A stretch of 39,763 nt of DNA from NCBI RefSeq assembly GCF_002086285.1, contig NZ_MVHU01000039.1, forward strand, positions 1 to 39,763, read 5' to 3'. The translations under genes were made by a program, and so were the position numbers. Every line of letters begins with the position of its first letter. Position 1 is the stretch's first letter. This DNA is from Mycolicibacter kumamotonensis (GTDB lineage: Bacteria > Actinomycetota > Actinomycetes > Mycobacteriales > Mycobacteriaceae). Positions 1-8,114 of this stretch are shown here, in pieces. The notes beneath the pieces were generated by a model. That model had not been told where the DNA came from. It worked only from the letters and a program-made list of their open reading frames with translations, and did no database searches.

Positions 1-107
1 TGACAACCGCACGTGGCAACCCGATTCACCCCCCATCGCCAAATCGGCCGCTTGACTTCTTCATTGAGAGTCCTTTCGCGCTGCCTACCCGCGTCACCCT
101 ATGACGT

Positions 108-536
108 CTAGCCGAGTTGCACGGTGCCGTCGGGCTCGATTCGCCAACCGGGGTTGTGGGCGACTTCCCAGATCAGTCCGTTGGGGTCTCGGACATGGGC
201 GTGGAACACCCCTCCGAACCGGCCCGGCTGCGGGGCCTTGAGGACACTGCCGCCCGCGGCGGCCATGGCCTCGGCCAGAGCGATCACCTGATCCGGGCTG
301 TCGACGTTGTGCGCCAGGGTGACCCCGGAGACCCGGGAATGGTCGCCGGGAAGTGCCAGATCTTCGTTGAACTTGACCGCGTCGAAGAAACCCAGCAGCT
401 GCCCCGGGGCCGTCTGGTAGAAGATGATCTCGCCCTCGACCGCCAGCAGCGGGCTCCAGCCCAGTGCGTCGTAGAAACGACGGGTGGCGCCCAGATCGGT
501 TGCGGCGACCGTGACGAAGTGCAGCTGCTGATCCAT
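108..536 (-). CDS. VOC (glyoxalase/dioxygenase-fold) family protein
   Basis: A 142-residue single-module vicinal-oxygen-chelate protein. It opens with the typical first strand and helix (LHFVTVAATDLGATRRFYDA) and closes with the second half motif (HAHVRDPNGLIWEVAHNPGW). Family members bind a metal between two beta-alpha-beta-beta-beta modules and act as lyases, dioxygenases or resistance proteins; the substrate here cannot be told. The reading frame extends 20 codons further upstream, but the ATG at 536 is preferred: the VOC fold starts there, and a TAGGCT -10 box lies 7 nt ahead of it, implying a leaderless mRNA. It is divergent from the broken HNH gene. The family call is secure; the function is unknown. 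Confidence 0.85.
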   Translation of the reverse strand: MDQQLHFVTVAATDLGATRRFYDALGWSPLLAVEGEIIFYQTAPGQLLGFFDAVKFNEDLALPGDHSRVSGVTLAHNVDSPDQVIALAEAMAAAGGSVLKAPQPGRFGGVFHAHVRDPNGLIWEVAHNPGWRIEPDGTVQLG

Positions 537-543
537 GCCGCCA

Positions 544-549
544 AGCCTA
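544..549 (-). promoter_or_regulatory. -10 box of the VOC gene (leaderless)
   Basis: On the minus strand TAGGCT (TAnnnT) is followed by 7 nt and then the ATG at 536, so transcription should start at the start codon itself. No clear -35 box or Shine-Dalgarno sequence is seen. Confidence 0.55.
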
Positions 550-601
550 AGGCGGTCGAGCGGCACTCCGAGGTCAGTAGATTCGTGTACTATCACACAT
601 A

Positions 602-1659
602 CGTTCGATTAGCGATCTGCCGGGGCCGGAGTCACTGGCCCATGCCGATGACGACGCCCTGGTGGCGGCCATCACCGGGTGGGCCCGGGCAGAAGCCGCG
701 GCGTCGGCACGGCGGCTGGCGGCGATCGGCGAACTGGTGGCACGGCGCACCCGCGGAGCGGATGCGGTGAACCGGTCGCGGTGGTCATGCGACTACTGGG
801 ATGCTGCTGCCGCCGAGGTTGCCGCGGCCGAGCAGATCAGCCACGGTATGGCCTCGTCCCAGATGTACCTGCCCTCGGCGCCCTGGCCGCCGGAGCTGAC
901 ACCCTCGCGTGCGCCTGTGGCGACACCGACTGTCCGGCCGGCGGCACCGACGCCCGGGCGGCCAACGTCACGGTCTACGTCCTCGCCGACCCGGCCGCCC
1001 TGGACACCGCGGCCGAGCCGCGGTTCGGCGACGGCGAGCAAACGCCGATCGCCCCGGCTCTCAAACCCCGACCACGTCCGGCACCGTCCGGGCACATCAT
1101 CGGCGGCGGCACGGTACCCGCGCCGCTGCTGGCGCAGCTCGCCGACAGCGGTGCCACCGTCACACCGCTGCGGCACCCGGCCGATCTGCCGGCCGAACCG
1201 CACTACCGGCCCTCGACAGCCCTGGCCGCCTTCGTCCGGGCCCGCGACCTCACCTGCCGATTCCCCGGCTGCGACCAGCCCGCCACCCACTGCGACATCG
1301 ACCACGCCATCGCTTATCCATTCGGGCCCACCCACCCGGCCAACCTGCGCTGCCGATGCCGAAAACACCACCTGCTCAAGACATTCTGGACCGGCCCCGG
1401 AGGCCGGCACGATATCCAACAGCCCGACGGCACGGTGGAGTGGACCAGCCCCACCGGCCACACCTACACCACCCGACCAGGCAGCACACTCGTCTTCCCT
1501 ACCGTGTGCATGCCCAACGCCACACCACCGGCGGCAACATCGCCGGCCCCACCGCCTGCGGGCCGAGGCCTCATGATGCCCACTCGCACGCGCACCCGAA
1601 TCCAAGACCATGCCCACCGCATCAACAGTGAACGCGCTCTCAACAAAGCCCCACTCTGA
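602..1659 (+). pseudogene. Broken DUF222 / HNH endonuclease (REP13E12-type) gene
   Basis: Two frames together encode the ends of one DUF222/HNH protein. The first frame (602 to about 870) gives the DUF222 N-terminus, including ITGWARAEAAASARRLAAI and SHGMASSQMY. The second frame (about 871 to 1659) resumes at ALGALAAGADTLACACGD and runs through a complete HNH region (CRFPGCDQPATHCDIDHAIA, then PANLRC and RKHH). The middle of the family domain is missing between these blocks and the frame shifts at 866-874, so an internal deletion has destroyed the gene. Intact relatives are multicopy in mycobacteria and often associated with mobile or repeated DNA. No start codon is obvious for the first frame. 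The C-terminal frame could still be translated from an internal start, but it would lack the DUF222 part. Confidence 0.8.
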
Positions 1660-1674
1660 TGGGCCGGCGGGCAC

Positions 1675-1884
1675 CTAGCTCTTGAAGGGCAGGATCTTGT
1701 TGAGCTGATCGAGCTCCTTGCGCAGGTCGTGGATCAGCGCGGTGCCCCTGGCGGTCTGCGCCACTGCATAAATACCGTCCTGGTGCTGCGCCAGCTCCGC
1801 GATGTGCTGGTAGGCCGCGCGCACGGATTCCAGCGTGCGCGCAAGCAGGTCCGTGGTGGACACAGTGTCGTTTGCTTGGGTCAC
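1675..1884 (-). CDS. Small hypothetical helical protein
   Basis: This 69-residue protein is not one I recognise. It is predicted to be almost wholly alpha-helical, with heptad-like spacing (LLARTLESVRAAYQHIAELA, then LIHDLRKELDQLNKIL), so a short coiled coil is likely. There is no signal peptide or membrane segment. The frame stays open upstream to about 2100, but that part has no protein-like composition. The GTG at 1884 is chosen because TAGGCT (1893-1898) lies 8 nt before it, the leaderless arrangement seen elsewhere in this window. It is divergent from the secreted protein at 2008. Confidence 0.6.
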   Translation of the reverse strand: MTQANDTVSTTDLLARTLESVRAAYQHIAELAQHQDGIYAVAQTARGTALIHDLRKELDQLNKILPFKS

Positions 1885-1892
1885 AGTTTTGC

Positions 1893-1898
1893 AGCCTA
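1893..1898 (-). promoter_or_regulatory. -10 box of the 69-residue protein gene (leaderless)
   Basis: TAGGCT on the minus strand ends 8 nt before the GTG at 1884. The same hexamer is used ahead of the VOC gene and ribF. Confidence 0.5.
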
Positions 1899-1968
1899 TC
1901 GCCTCGCCGTGGCAAGAGGCTAGAAACCGCGGAGTGCGCAACCTGGCAAACACCTGCGACTTGCGGGA

Positions 1969-1974
1969 TAGTCT
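1969..1974 (+). promoter_or_regulatory. Candidate -10 box of the small secreted protein gene
   Basis: TAGTCT fits TAnnnT and would place the transcript start near 1981, leaving a leader of about 27 nt that contains the Shine-Dalgarno sequence AGGAAGGAGA (1993-2002). No convincing -35 box is visible. Confidence 0.4.
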
Positions 1975-2007
1975 CTCGACAACACGACGGGCAGGAAGGA
2001 GACGGCC

Positions 2008-2316
2008 GTGGATCGCTACCTCACCGCGGGCCTGGCCAGTGCACTGGTCGCCGCCGGACTGATGGCCGGGTGGCTGGTCGCCGCGCCGCCGGCGGCCCAT
2101 GCCGGTTGCCAGGACAACCCGCTGCTGTTCTTCTCCACCGCCCAGAAGTGCGACGGCCCACTGCAGCCCGACGGTAGCTGGCAGCGCTGCGTGATCTACT
2201 ACTACGAACCGCCGAAATCACCGCCGTCGCAGCAGGACTGTCACCAGATGGGGCCGCTGGGCCGACAATATCCGTTCCACTCGTTCTACCAGCCCGAGAC
2301 CCACATCGACCCGTAG
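2008..2316 (+). CDS. Small secreted protein with CDGP motif
   Basis: A 102-residue exported protein. Residues 1-32 form a signal peptide with a hydrophobic core (LASALVAAGLMAGWLVA) and a probable AHA cleavage site. The mature part has four cysteines, enough for two disulfides, and the sequence CDGPLQPDGSWQRC, which recurs in small secreted mycobacterial proteins of unknown function. The GTG start has a strong Shine-Dalgarno sequence (AGGAAGGAGA) a few bases upstream. It converges on the flavodoxin-like gene with a 5-nt gap. The export prediction is firm; the function is unknown. Confidence 0.8.
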   Translation: MDRYLTAGLASALVAAGLMAGWLVAAPPAAHAGCQDNPLLFFSTAQKCDGPLQPDGSWQRCVIYYYEPPKSPPSQQDCHQMGPLGRQYPFHSFYQPETHIDP

Positions 2317-2321
2317 CGCGC

Positions 2322-2777
2322 TCAGTCCATCAATTGGGCGGCCACCGTCGCACCGAGCTCCCAGCATGCTTCCAGTTCGGCCTTGCCGGGCTTGCCCGAC
2401 ACCACCACGTAGTCAGCGGCCTTCACCCACCCCAGGCCCGTCGTGATGGAGTCCACCGCGCGTTCGGCCCCCTCGGTGCCTTCGTTGCCGTGCAGGTACA
2501 GCCCGAACGGCCGGCCGCGGGTCGAATCCAGGATCGGGTAGTAGCACACGTCGAAGGCGTGCTTGAGGGCACCGCTGAGATAGCCCAGGTTGGCGGGGCT
2601 GCCCAGTAGGTAGCCGTCGGCGGCCAGCATGTCGGTCGGCGACACCGACAGCGCCGCACGGCGCACCACCGCGACCCCCTCGATCTCGGGATCGCTCGCC
2701 CCGGACACCACCGCCTCGAACATGGCCTGGCAGTGCGGCGACGGCGTGTGGTGGACGATCAGCAGCGTCTTGCTCAT
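2322..2777 (-). CDS. Flavodoxin-like NAD(P)H-dependent oxidoreductase
   Basis: A 151-residue flavodoxin-fold protein, likely orthologous to M. tuberculosis Rv2771c from sequence type and position. The N-terminal strand and phosphate loop (LLIVHHTPSPHCQAM) would hold the FMN phosphate. The segment LLGSPANLGYLSGALKHAFD matches the isoalloxazine-binding loop of the flavodoxin_2/FMN-reductase group. It is a single domain with no signal peptide. Its ATG overlaps the stop of the TPR membrane protein gene by 4 nt (2774-2777), so the two are translationally coupled. The redox partner is unknown. Confidence 0.8.
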   Translation of the reverse strand: MSKTLLIVHHTPSPHCQAMFEAVVSGASDPEIEGVAVVRRAALSVSPTDMLAADGYLLGSPANLGYLSGALKHAFDVCYYPILDSTRGRPFGLYLHGNEGTEGAERAVDSITTGLGWVKAADYVVVSGKPGKAELEACWELGATVAAQLMD

Positions 2778-3238
2778 CGGTTCTCCTGCAGCCGGACCGC
2801 GGTTTTCATCGCCTCCCGGGCACGCCGACGGTCCCCGGCGAACTCATAGGCGCGGGCCAGCCGGTACCAGCGCCGCCAGTTGTCCGGGTCGGCGTCGAGT
2901 TCCTCGCGGACCGTGCGGAACAGGGCATCGGCGGCGTCGCGTTCGATGCGTCCGGACGGTCGCCGTGGCAACGCACCGGCGTCGAGTTCCATGCCGTCCT
3001 CAGCGATCAGCCGGGACAGCCGCTGGTGGGCGAAGCCGTCGCGCAGGGTGGCGATCATCGCCCACAGCCCGATGAAGGGCATGACCAGCAGTGCCAGTCC
3101 CATCCCGATCGCCGGAACCGAGTCGGATGTGATGAGTAGCACCGCAATCCGGCCCAGGAACACCAGATACATCAGCAGCGCCAGGCACATGAAGGCGATC
3201 AGTGCCTTCATCCGGGCGACCGCCGACACGTTGACCAC
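2774..3238 (-). CDS. Membrane protein with C-terminal TPR-like segment
   Basis: A 154-residue protein, probably the Rv2772c orthologue by position. It has two hydrophobic segments at about residues 10-32 and 40-65 (LIAFMCLALLMYLVFLGRIA; GMGLALLVMPFIGLWAMIAT). A soluble tail follows whose last 45 residues (WRRWYRLARAYEFAGDRRRA) look like one tetratricopeptide hairpin. It starts 3 nt after the dapB stop would be on the coding strand order reversed: this gene lies downstream? No coupling is claimed beyond the close 2-nt spacing to dapB and the 4-nt overlap with the flavodoxin gene. Function is unknown; a scaffold role is possible. Confidence 0.75.
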   Translation of the reverse strand: MVNVSAVARMKALIAFMCLALLMYLVFLGRIAVLLITSDSVPAIGMGLALLVMPFIGLWAMIATLRDGFAHQRLSRLIAEDGMELDAGALPRRPSGRIERDAADALFRTVREELDADPDNWRRWYRLARAYEFAGDRRRAREAMKTAVRLQENR

Positions 3239-3240
3239 GC

Positions 3241-3978
3241 CTATTTCAGGTCGAGGAGCGGCTCGATGCCGATGGTCAGCCCGGGGAATTGCGCGACACG
3301 GCGCACCGCCAGCAGGACCCCCGGCACGAACGACGTCCGGTCGATGCTGTCGTGGCGGATGGTGAGCGTCTCACCCAGGGTGCCGAACAGCACCTCCTGA
3401 TGGGCGACCAGCCCGGCCAGCCGCACCGAATGCACCGGAACACCGTCCACGTCGGCGCCGCGCGCTCCGGGCAGACCGGTGCTGGTGGCATCCGGGTTGG
3501 GCGGTAGGCCTTTTCGGGCTCCGGCGATCAGCGCGGCAGTGCGGGTGGCGGTGCCCGACGGCGCATCGGCCTTCTGCGGGTGGTGCAGCTCGATGACCTC
3601 CACCGATTCGAAGAACTTGGCGGCCTGCACCGCGAAGTGCATCGACAGCACCGCGCCGATAGCGAAGTTGGGTGCGATCAGCACCGACACCCCGGGTTTG
3701 GCCTCCAGCCAGGAGCGGACCTGCTCGAGTCGCTCGGCGGTGAATCCCGTGGTGCCGACTACCGCGTGAATCCCGTTGTCGATCAAGAACTTCAGATTGT
3801 CCATCACGACGTCGGGGTGGGTGAAGTCGATCACCACCTCGGTGTCGCCGTCGGTCAGCAGGCTCAGCTCGTCGCCGGCGTCGACCTCGGCGGACAGGGT
3901 CAGATCATCGGCGGCGCGCACCGCCGCCACCATGGTGGCACCGACTTTGCCTTTGGCGCCCAGCACTGCTACCCGCAT
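3241..3978 (-). CDS. dapB: 4-hydroxy-tetrahydrodipicolinate reductase
   Basis: DapB performs the NAD(P)H-dependent reduction step of the diaminopimelate/lysine pathway, which supplies peptidoglycan cross-links. The 245-residue product matches the family length. The nucleotide-binding loop GAKGKVG is at residues 7-13, VVGTTGF is near 73-79, and the signature ELHHPQKADAPSGTA spans about 130-144 with the catalytic His-His and Lys. The frame extends 18 codons upstream, but the ATG at 3978 begins the Rossmann strand and has a TAGGGT -10 box 7 nt ahead, so a leaderless start is chosen. It is the first of three closely packed genes (dapB, TPR protein, flavodoxin-like). Confidence 0.97.
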   Translation of the reverse strand: MRVAVLGAKGKVGATMVAAVRAADDLTLSAEVDAGDELSLLTDGDTEVVIDFTHPDVVMDNLKFLIDNGIHAVVGTTGFTAERLEQVRSWLEAKPGVSVLIAPNFAIGAVLSMHFAVQAAKFFESVEVIELHHPQKADAPSGTATRTAALIAGARKGLPPNPDATSTGLPGARGADVDGVPVHSVRLAGLVAHQEVLFGTLGETLTIRHDSIDRTSFVPGVLLAVRRVAQFPGLTIGIEPLLDLK

Positions 3979-3985
3979 GGCTGCC

Positions 3986-3991
3986 ACCCTA
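3986..3991 (-). promoter_or_regulatory. -10 box of dapB (leaderless)
   Basis: TAGGGT on the minus strand is followed by 7 nt and the dapB ATG. There is no Shine-Dalgarno sequence, consistent with a leaderless message. Confidence 0.55.
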
Positions 3992-4043
3992 GCGGGGGCC
4001 GCGAGCGGCGCGAAGCCGGGCGCGGCAGGCACGGCAGCAGGCG

Positions 4044-5060
4044 TCAGGACACCTCCCGGCGGGCCTCCCCGGATCGGCCGGCCTCGGCCAGGCGTTCGGC
4101 CACGAAGCGGCAGATGAGATCGAACGCCGCCCGACTGTCCGGCAGGAACGGGAACAATGCCGGGAAAGCATGCAGTTCACGCGCCCATAGCTCGAGGCGG
4201 CTGGGCCGGTCCAGCCGCTGCAGCGCGGCGTGCAGCCGTTCGGCATCGCAGCGCAGGATCTCCGACTCGGCCGCGATCAACAGGACCGGTGGCATCATCT
4301 CCAACCTGCCGTTGATCGGGGACAGCTCGTGGCGCAGGCGCGCCGAGGGGCACGCCAGATCGATGATGTCGGGCAGCACCGCCGGGATGCCGAACGCGTC
4401 GGCGGTCCTGTTCGAGTGGGTGCTGCGGGCGACGCCGTCCAACTCGAGCAGCGCCGATATCCCGACCACCCCGGCGGGGGCGGGCAGGCCGCGCTGCTGG
4501 CCGGTCAGCGCGGTCGCGAACGCCAGGAACCCGCCGGCGGAGTCCCCGGCGAGCACCGTTTTGGCCGGGTCGGCGCCAAGACCGAGCAGCCAGCGGTAGG
4601 CGCCGATGCAATCGTCCACCGATCCGTCCACCGTCACCTGGGGGTATTGCCGGTAGTCGACATGGAGAACCGGCAGCCGGGTGCGTCGGGCGAGTTTGGC
4701 CACCACGTGCAGGTGGGTGTCCAAACCTCCGGTGACGAAGCCGCCACCGTGGAAATACAGGATGACGCCATCGGCGAAGGCCTCACCCAGGGCCCGGCCG
4801 CGATCGGCCGCGCGGACCACTTCGACCGGGACACCGGGGTCCTGGCTGCGGGTAAAGCCCACCCCGAATAACGGCCGGATGCGTTGCAGCCTGGCGACGG
4901 TGTTGACCCGGCGGCCCATCTTCGTGATCCGCCCGGCGACCGTCCCGCTGCCGGCGTGCAGCACCAGGCGCCGCACCAGGCGCGGGGTGACGGCGTTGGC
5001 CAGCCCGTAGATCAGCTTGGCGGGCAGGCTGGCCGGATGGATTGGAACGGTTGGGGGCAT
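4044..5060 (-). CDS. Alpha/beta hydrolase, hormone-sensitive-lipase type esterase
   Basis: A 338-residue esterase/lipase of the HSL family, which cleaves ester bonds of acylated substrates. The oxyanion motif HGGGFVTGG is near residue 103 and the nucleophile elbow GDSAGG near 170. The late acidic position has ESEIL, with Glu where many members have Asp, followed by a His in ELHAFPALF. No signal peptide is seen; the N-terminal 45 residues are basic and could act as a cap or membrane-contact segment. It lies 65 nt upstream of dapB but has its own -10 box. The physiological substrate is unknown. Confidence 0.88.
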   Translation of the reverse strand: MPPTVPIHPASLPAKLIYGLANAVTPRLVRRLVLHAGSGTVAGRITKMGRRVNTVARLQRIRPLFGVGFTRSQDPGVPVEVVRAADRGRALGEAFADGVILYFHGGGFVTGGLDTHLHVVAKLARRTRLPVLHVDYRQYPQVTVDGSVDDCIGAYRWLLGLGADPAKTVLAGDSAGGFLAFATALTGQQRGLPAPAGVVGISALLELDGVARSTHSNRTADAFGIPAVLPDIIDLACPSARLRHELSPINGRLEMMPPVLLIAAESEILRCDAERLHAALQRLDRPSRLELWARELHAFPALFPFLPDSRAAFDLICRFVAERLAEAGRSGEARREVS

Positions 5061-5066
5061 CCGGGC

Positions 5067-5072
5067 AGTGTA
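5067..5072 (-). promoter_or_regulatory. -10 box of the HSL-type esterase gene (leaderless)
   Basis: TACACT on the minus strand ends 6 nt before the ATG at 5060. No ribosome binding site is present. Confidence 0.5.
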
Positions 5073-5131
5073 GGGGCCGACCGGTAGCGGAGGCCGTGAT
5101 TTGTCGAAATCGCCTGGAAGTTAACGTGAAC

Positions 5132-6208
5132 TCACGCGTCGATGACGATTCGGCCGCCGTTGGCCCGGGAGACGCAGACCAGCATCTCGTCGTCGGATTC
5201 CGCGGTGCGTCCTCGCCGGTCGACATCACCGGAGATGACTTTGACCTTGCAGGTGCCGCAGAATCCCTGCCGACACGAGCACGCGGTGGTCGGGTCGGCG
5301 TCGAGCATCACATCCAGCGCCGATCGGTCCGCGGGAATCAGCAGCAGGCGCCGCGAGCGGGCCAATTCGAGCTCGAAGGGCACACCGTCGACCACCGGAG
5401 GCGGGCTGAACCGCTCGTAGTGCAGCGGCGCATCGGCATGTTCGTTGCGGCTGAGGCGCACCGCTTCGAGCATCGCGGTCGGACCGCACACATAGACCGC
5501 GGTCTGCGGGCCGGCGCCGGCCAGCAGTTCGTCGGTGCCGGCAAACCGCCCGTGCTCGTCATCGGCCCACACGGTGACCCGCTCGGGATCCACCGCCAGC
5601 ACCTCGTCGAGCAGTGGCATGTCGGTTCGGCTGCGCCCGGCATATACCGCGCGCCAATCGATTCCACGCTGGGCGGCCTCGCGCAGCATCGGCAGCATCG
5701 GGGTCACCCCGATCCCGCCGATCACGAACAGCACGTCGTTCTCGTCGGTGCCGAGATAGAACGCGTTGCGCGGACCCTCGAAAACCAATGTGTCGCCCAC
5801 CGCGTAGGACTCGTGCATCTCCACCGAACCGCCCCCGCCGTCGTCGAGCCGGCGCACGGCGATGCGGTATTCGGTCCGCCTTCCGGGCACTCCGCACAGC
5901 GAGTACTGCCGGCGGCGGCCGGACGGCAGCTGCACATCGATGTGACCGCCCGGCGTCCACGACGGCAGCAGCCCGCCATCGGGTTCCGCGATCGTCAACG
6001 CCACGACGTCCGGGGTCAACATCTCCCGCTTGGTGACGACCGCCGCGATGGTCCGCGACACGGGCGCCACCCGCGACGGCTTCCACCTCGACAACCCGGA
6101 CACACCGCTGAAGACCGTCACCGCCGCCCACAGCAGGCTGAAGAACCGGTCGTGCTTGCGCCGGCCGTAGAGGTCGGCGGGCCGAGAGCGCCAGATCTGT
6201 TGTGCCAT
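5132..6208 (-). CDS. Phthalate-dioxygenase-reductase-type oxidoreductase (flavin, NAD, 2Fe-2S)
   Basis: A 358-residue electron-transfer protein, apparently the Rv2776c orthologue. Order of domains: a short hydrophobic segment near residues 22-40 (FFSLLWAAVTVFSGVSGL), a flavin domain with RQYSLCG, an NAD domain with FVIGGIGVTPMLPML and YVCGPTAM, and a C-terminal plant-type ferredoxin with the cluster cysteines in CSCRQGFCGTC and a later LVC. Such proteins pass electrons from NAD(P)H to oxygenases or desaturases. The ATG at 6208 is chosen because it is the first before the hydrophobic segment and sits 7 nt after the stop of the hydrolase gene. It is the last gene of a three-gene operon that begins with a ferritin-like protein, a plausible partner. 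Confidence 0.9.
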   Translation of the reverse strand: MAQQIWRSRPADLYGRRKHDRFFSLLWAAVTVFSGVSGLSRWKPSRVAPVSRTIAAVVTKREMLTPDVVALTIAEPDGGLLPSWTPGGHIDVQLPSGRRRQYSLCGVPGRRTEYRIAVRRLDDGGGGSVEMHESYAVGDTLVFEGPRNAFYLGTDENDVLFVIGGIGVTPMLPMLREAAQRGIDWRAVYAGRSRTDMPLLDEVLAVDPERVTVWADDEHGRFAGTDELLAGAGPQTAVYVCGPTAMLEAVRLSRNEHADAPLHYERFSPPPVVDGVPFELELARSRRLLLIPADRSALDVMLDADPTTACSCRQGFCGTCKVKVISGDVDRRGRTAESDDEMLVCVSRANGGRIVIDA

Positions 6209-6215
6209 ATCAGCT

Positions 6216-7154
6216 TTACCGGATATCGGGGACGTCGCGGCTGGGAGCATCCTCGTTGTCCGCCACATTCTGATCCACCCATTCACCGACGAGCCGGGCG
6301 ATCATGCCGGGGCGATCGGTGACCACCCAGTGACCGCCGTCGATGTCGAGCACTCGATGGCGAGGTGGGATCGCGCCGGTGAAGCGCTGCAATGCGGGGC
6401 TGACGAACAGGTCCAGGCGGGGCGCGAGTACCTGCACGGCGACATCGGTCGAGGGCAGTGGCACGGCCGGCTTGATCAGCGGACGCGGCATGTTCGCCCG
6501 GTAGAGGTTGAGTCCGTTGACGTAATCGTTCTCCCCGCGGTGCGTGGCCCGCCGCGGACCACCGGAGCGGCCGATGCGCTCCAGGGTGTCGATGAGCCTG
6601 CCGCCTAATCCGGAGCGGAAGAGCGCCTCGGGCAGCCGCGGGGTCAGAAACAGCCAGATGTAAGACGACTCCAGCAGCTGCCGGACCACATCGACCACGC
6701 CCCGCAGGTTGCGCGGTGACCGTAGGAACCGGCCCGCGTAGTCCAGATGGGGGCCCGAAATCGAGGTGTAGGAAGCGATTTTGGGCGCTACCGAGGGATC
6801 GGTGATCGCCGCCCAGCCCTGGATCGAACCCCAGTCGTGGCCCAACAGGTGGACTTCGGCCACCCCCAGGTGATCGATCACCGCGCCGACGTCGTCGACC
6901 AGCCGAGGAAGCCGGTACCCGGACCTGTCCGCCGGCGCCGCGGACGCTCCCGCACCCCGGACGTCGTAGGCGACGACGTTGTACCGGCCCGGGTACTTCG
7001 CGGCGAGCTCATGGGCCACCGGATCCCACACGTGGTGGTTGTCCGGGTACCCGTGGATGGCCAGGATCGTCGGTCGCTGCGGATCCAGGTCCGTGTAGGC
7101 ATGCACCGCCAGGCTCACGCCGTCTGTTGACGTCACGGTGGTCGGGCTGTTCAT
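6216..7154 (-). CDS. Alpha/beta hydrolase resembling epoxide hydrolases (EphD N-domain-like)
   Basis: A 312-residue soluble hydrolase. The oxyanion region reads HGYPDNHHVWDP, the nucleophile elbow is GHDWGS with Asp as in epoxide hydrolases and haloalkane dehalogenases, and the catalytic His lies in GGHWVVTDRP near the C-terminus. An Asp nucleophile favours epoxide opening over ester cleavage. The best resemblance I recall is the hydrolase domain of EphD, here without the fused dehydrogenase. Two starts compete: a GTG at 7163 abuts GAGGA too closely, whereas the ATG at 7154 has GAGGAG at a proper distance, so 7154 is used. It lies between the ferritin-like and reductase genes. Confidence 0.85.
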   Translation of the reverse strand: MNSPTTVTSTDGVSLAVHAYTDLDPQRPTILAIHGYPDNHHVWDPVAHELAAKYPGRYNVVAYDVRGAGASAAPADRSGYRLPRLVDDVGAVIDHLGVAEVHLLGHDWGSIQGWAAITDPSVAPKIASYTSISGPHLDYAGRFLRSPRNLRGVVDVVRQLLESSYIWLFLTPRLPEALFRSGLGGRLIDTLERIGRSGGPRRATHRGENDYVNGLNLYRANMPRPLIKPAVPLPSTDVAVQVLAPRLDLFVSPALQRFTGAIPPRHRVLDIDGGHWVVTDRPGMIARLVGEWVDQNVADNEDAPSRDVPDIR

Positions 7155-7187
7155 TCCCTGCACTCCTCGTGTTCGGCCGGATACCGG

Positions 7188-8096
7188 TCAGTGCGTGGCG
7201 CGGGCGGCCGGCGACACCGCCAGGTAGTTGACCGCACGCTCCACCCCGCCGAGTTGCGCCGGGTGAAAGCCCGGCCGGTAGTAGGAGCCGATGGCGGGCA
7301 GGAATTCGAACGGCGCGGGAACCAGCCCGCGGCGCGCCGCCGCGAACCAGTCCCGCCAGCGCGGCTTGGTTCCCGCCGGCAGGTGCGGGTCCACCTTGTA
7401 CATGAACCGCAGCCCGCGAACCCACAGCAACAGCATCAGCGGCGTGACGGCCAGCTGGGTGCGGACCTGCCGGAGATACCCGACCCGCAGGTGCTTCATC
7501 ACGTCGAAGGCGACGGCTTTGTGCTCGACCTCTTCGGCGCCGTGCCAGCGCAGCATGTCCAGCATCGCCGGGTGGGTTCCGGCCGCGTCCAGCGCCGGGC
7601 TGTCGAGGATCCACTCCCCCAGGATCGCCGTGTAGTGCTCGACGGCGGCGACCAGCGCCACCCGTTCCAACAGCCAGCGCTGCTGGCGGCGCTTGCTCCA
7701 GTGCGGACGGTCGCCGAGCAGCTTTTCGAACAGCCACTTGATCTGGCCGGTGAACGGCGACATGTCGATGCCGCGAGTGGCCAGGTGGTCGACGACGCCG
7801 GCGTGCGCCTGGGAGTGGGTGGCCTCCTGCCCGATGAAACCCTGGACGTCGAGGCGCAGCTGATCATCCTTGATCAACGGCAGCACCTGCTTGAACAACT
7901 CGACGAAGAACTCCTCGCCGGCGGGCAGCAGCAGGTGCAGCACGTTGCAGAAATGGGTCGCGAAGGGCTCCCCGGGCACGTAGTGCACCGGCAGGTCCGA
8001 CCAGTCGAACCCGACGTCACGGGCCTGCAGGACGATGCGCTCGTGATCCAGCGACCCGTCGTGCGGCCCCGCGGCAGTGTCATCGACCTTGAGCAT
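7188..8096 (-). CDS. PF10118 (COG3687) predicted metal-dependent hydrolase; ferritin-like metal motifs
   Basis: A 302-residue protein of the family annotated as predicted metal-dependent hydrolase. The sequence shows the ligand pattern of a four-helix carboxylate di-metal bundle: Glu residues at about 61-66 (GEEFFVELF), E-x-x-H at about 91-94 (QEATH), Glu at about 153 (VEHY) and E-x-x-H at about 189-192 (EEVEH). This pattern is typical of ferritin-like oxygenases, so an O2-activating role is as plausible as hydrolysis. The ATG at 8096 has GGGGG 6 nt upstream; an alternative ATG at 8108 has no ribosome site. It is the first gene of the operon with the epoxide-hydrolase-like and reductase genes. 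Confidence 0.82.
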   Translation of the reverse strand: MLKVDDTAAGPHDGSLDHERIVLQARDVGFDWSDLPVHYVPGEPFATHFCNVLHLLLPAGEEFFVELFKQVLPLIKDDQLRLDVQGFIGQEATHSQAHAGVVDHLATRGIDMSPFTGQIKWLFEKLLGDRPHWSKRRQQRWLLERVALVAAVEHYTAILGEWILDSPALDAAGTHPAMLDMLRWHGAEEVEHKAVAFDVMKHLRVGYLRQVRTQLAVTPLMLLLWVRGLRFMYKVDPHLPAGTKPRWRDWFAAARRGLVPAPFEFLPAIGSYYRPGFHPAQLGGVERAVNYLAVSPAARATH

Positions 8097-8114
8097 GGCA
8101 ACCCCCATCAAGTT

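Noticed and set aside
5042..6322. 426-codon plus-strand frame opposite the reductase gene
   Set aside because: Antisense shadow of a gene with complete flavin, NAD and 2Fe-2S motifs.
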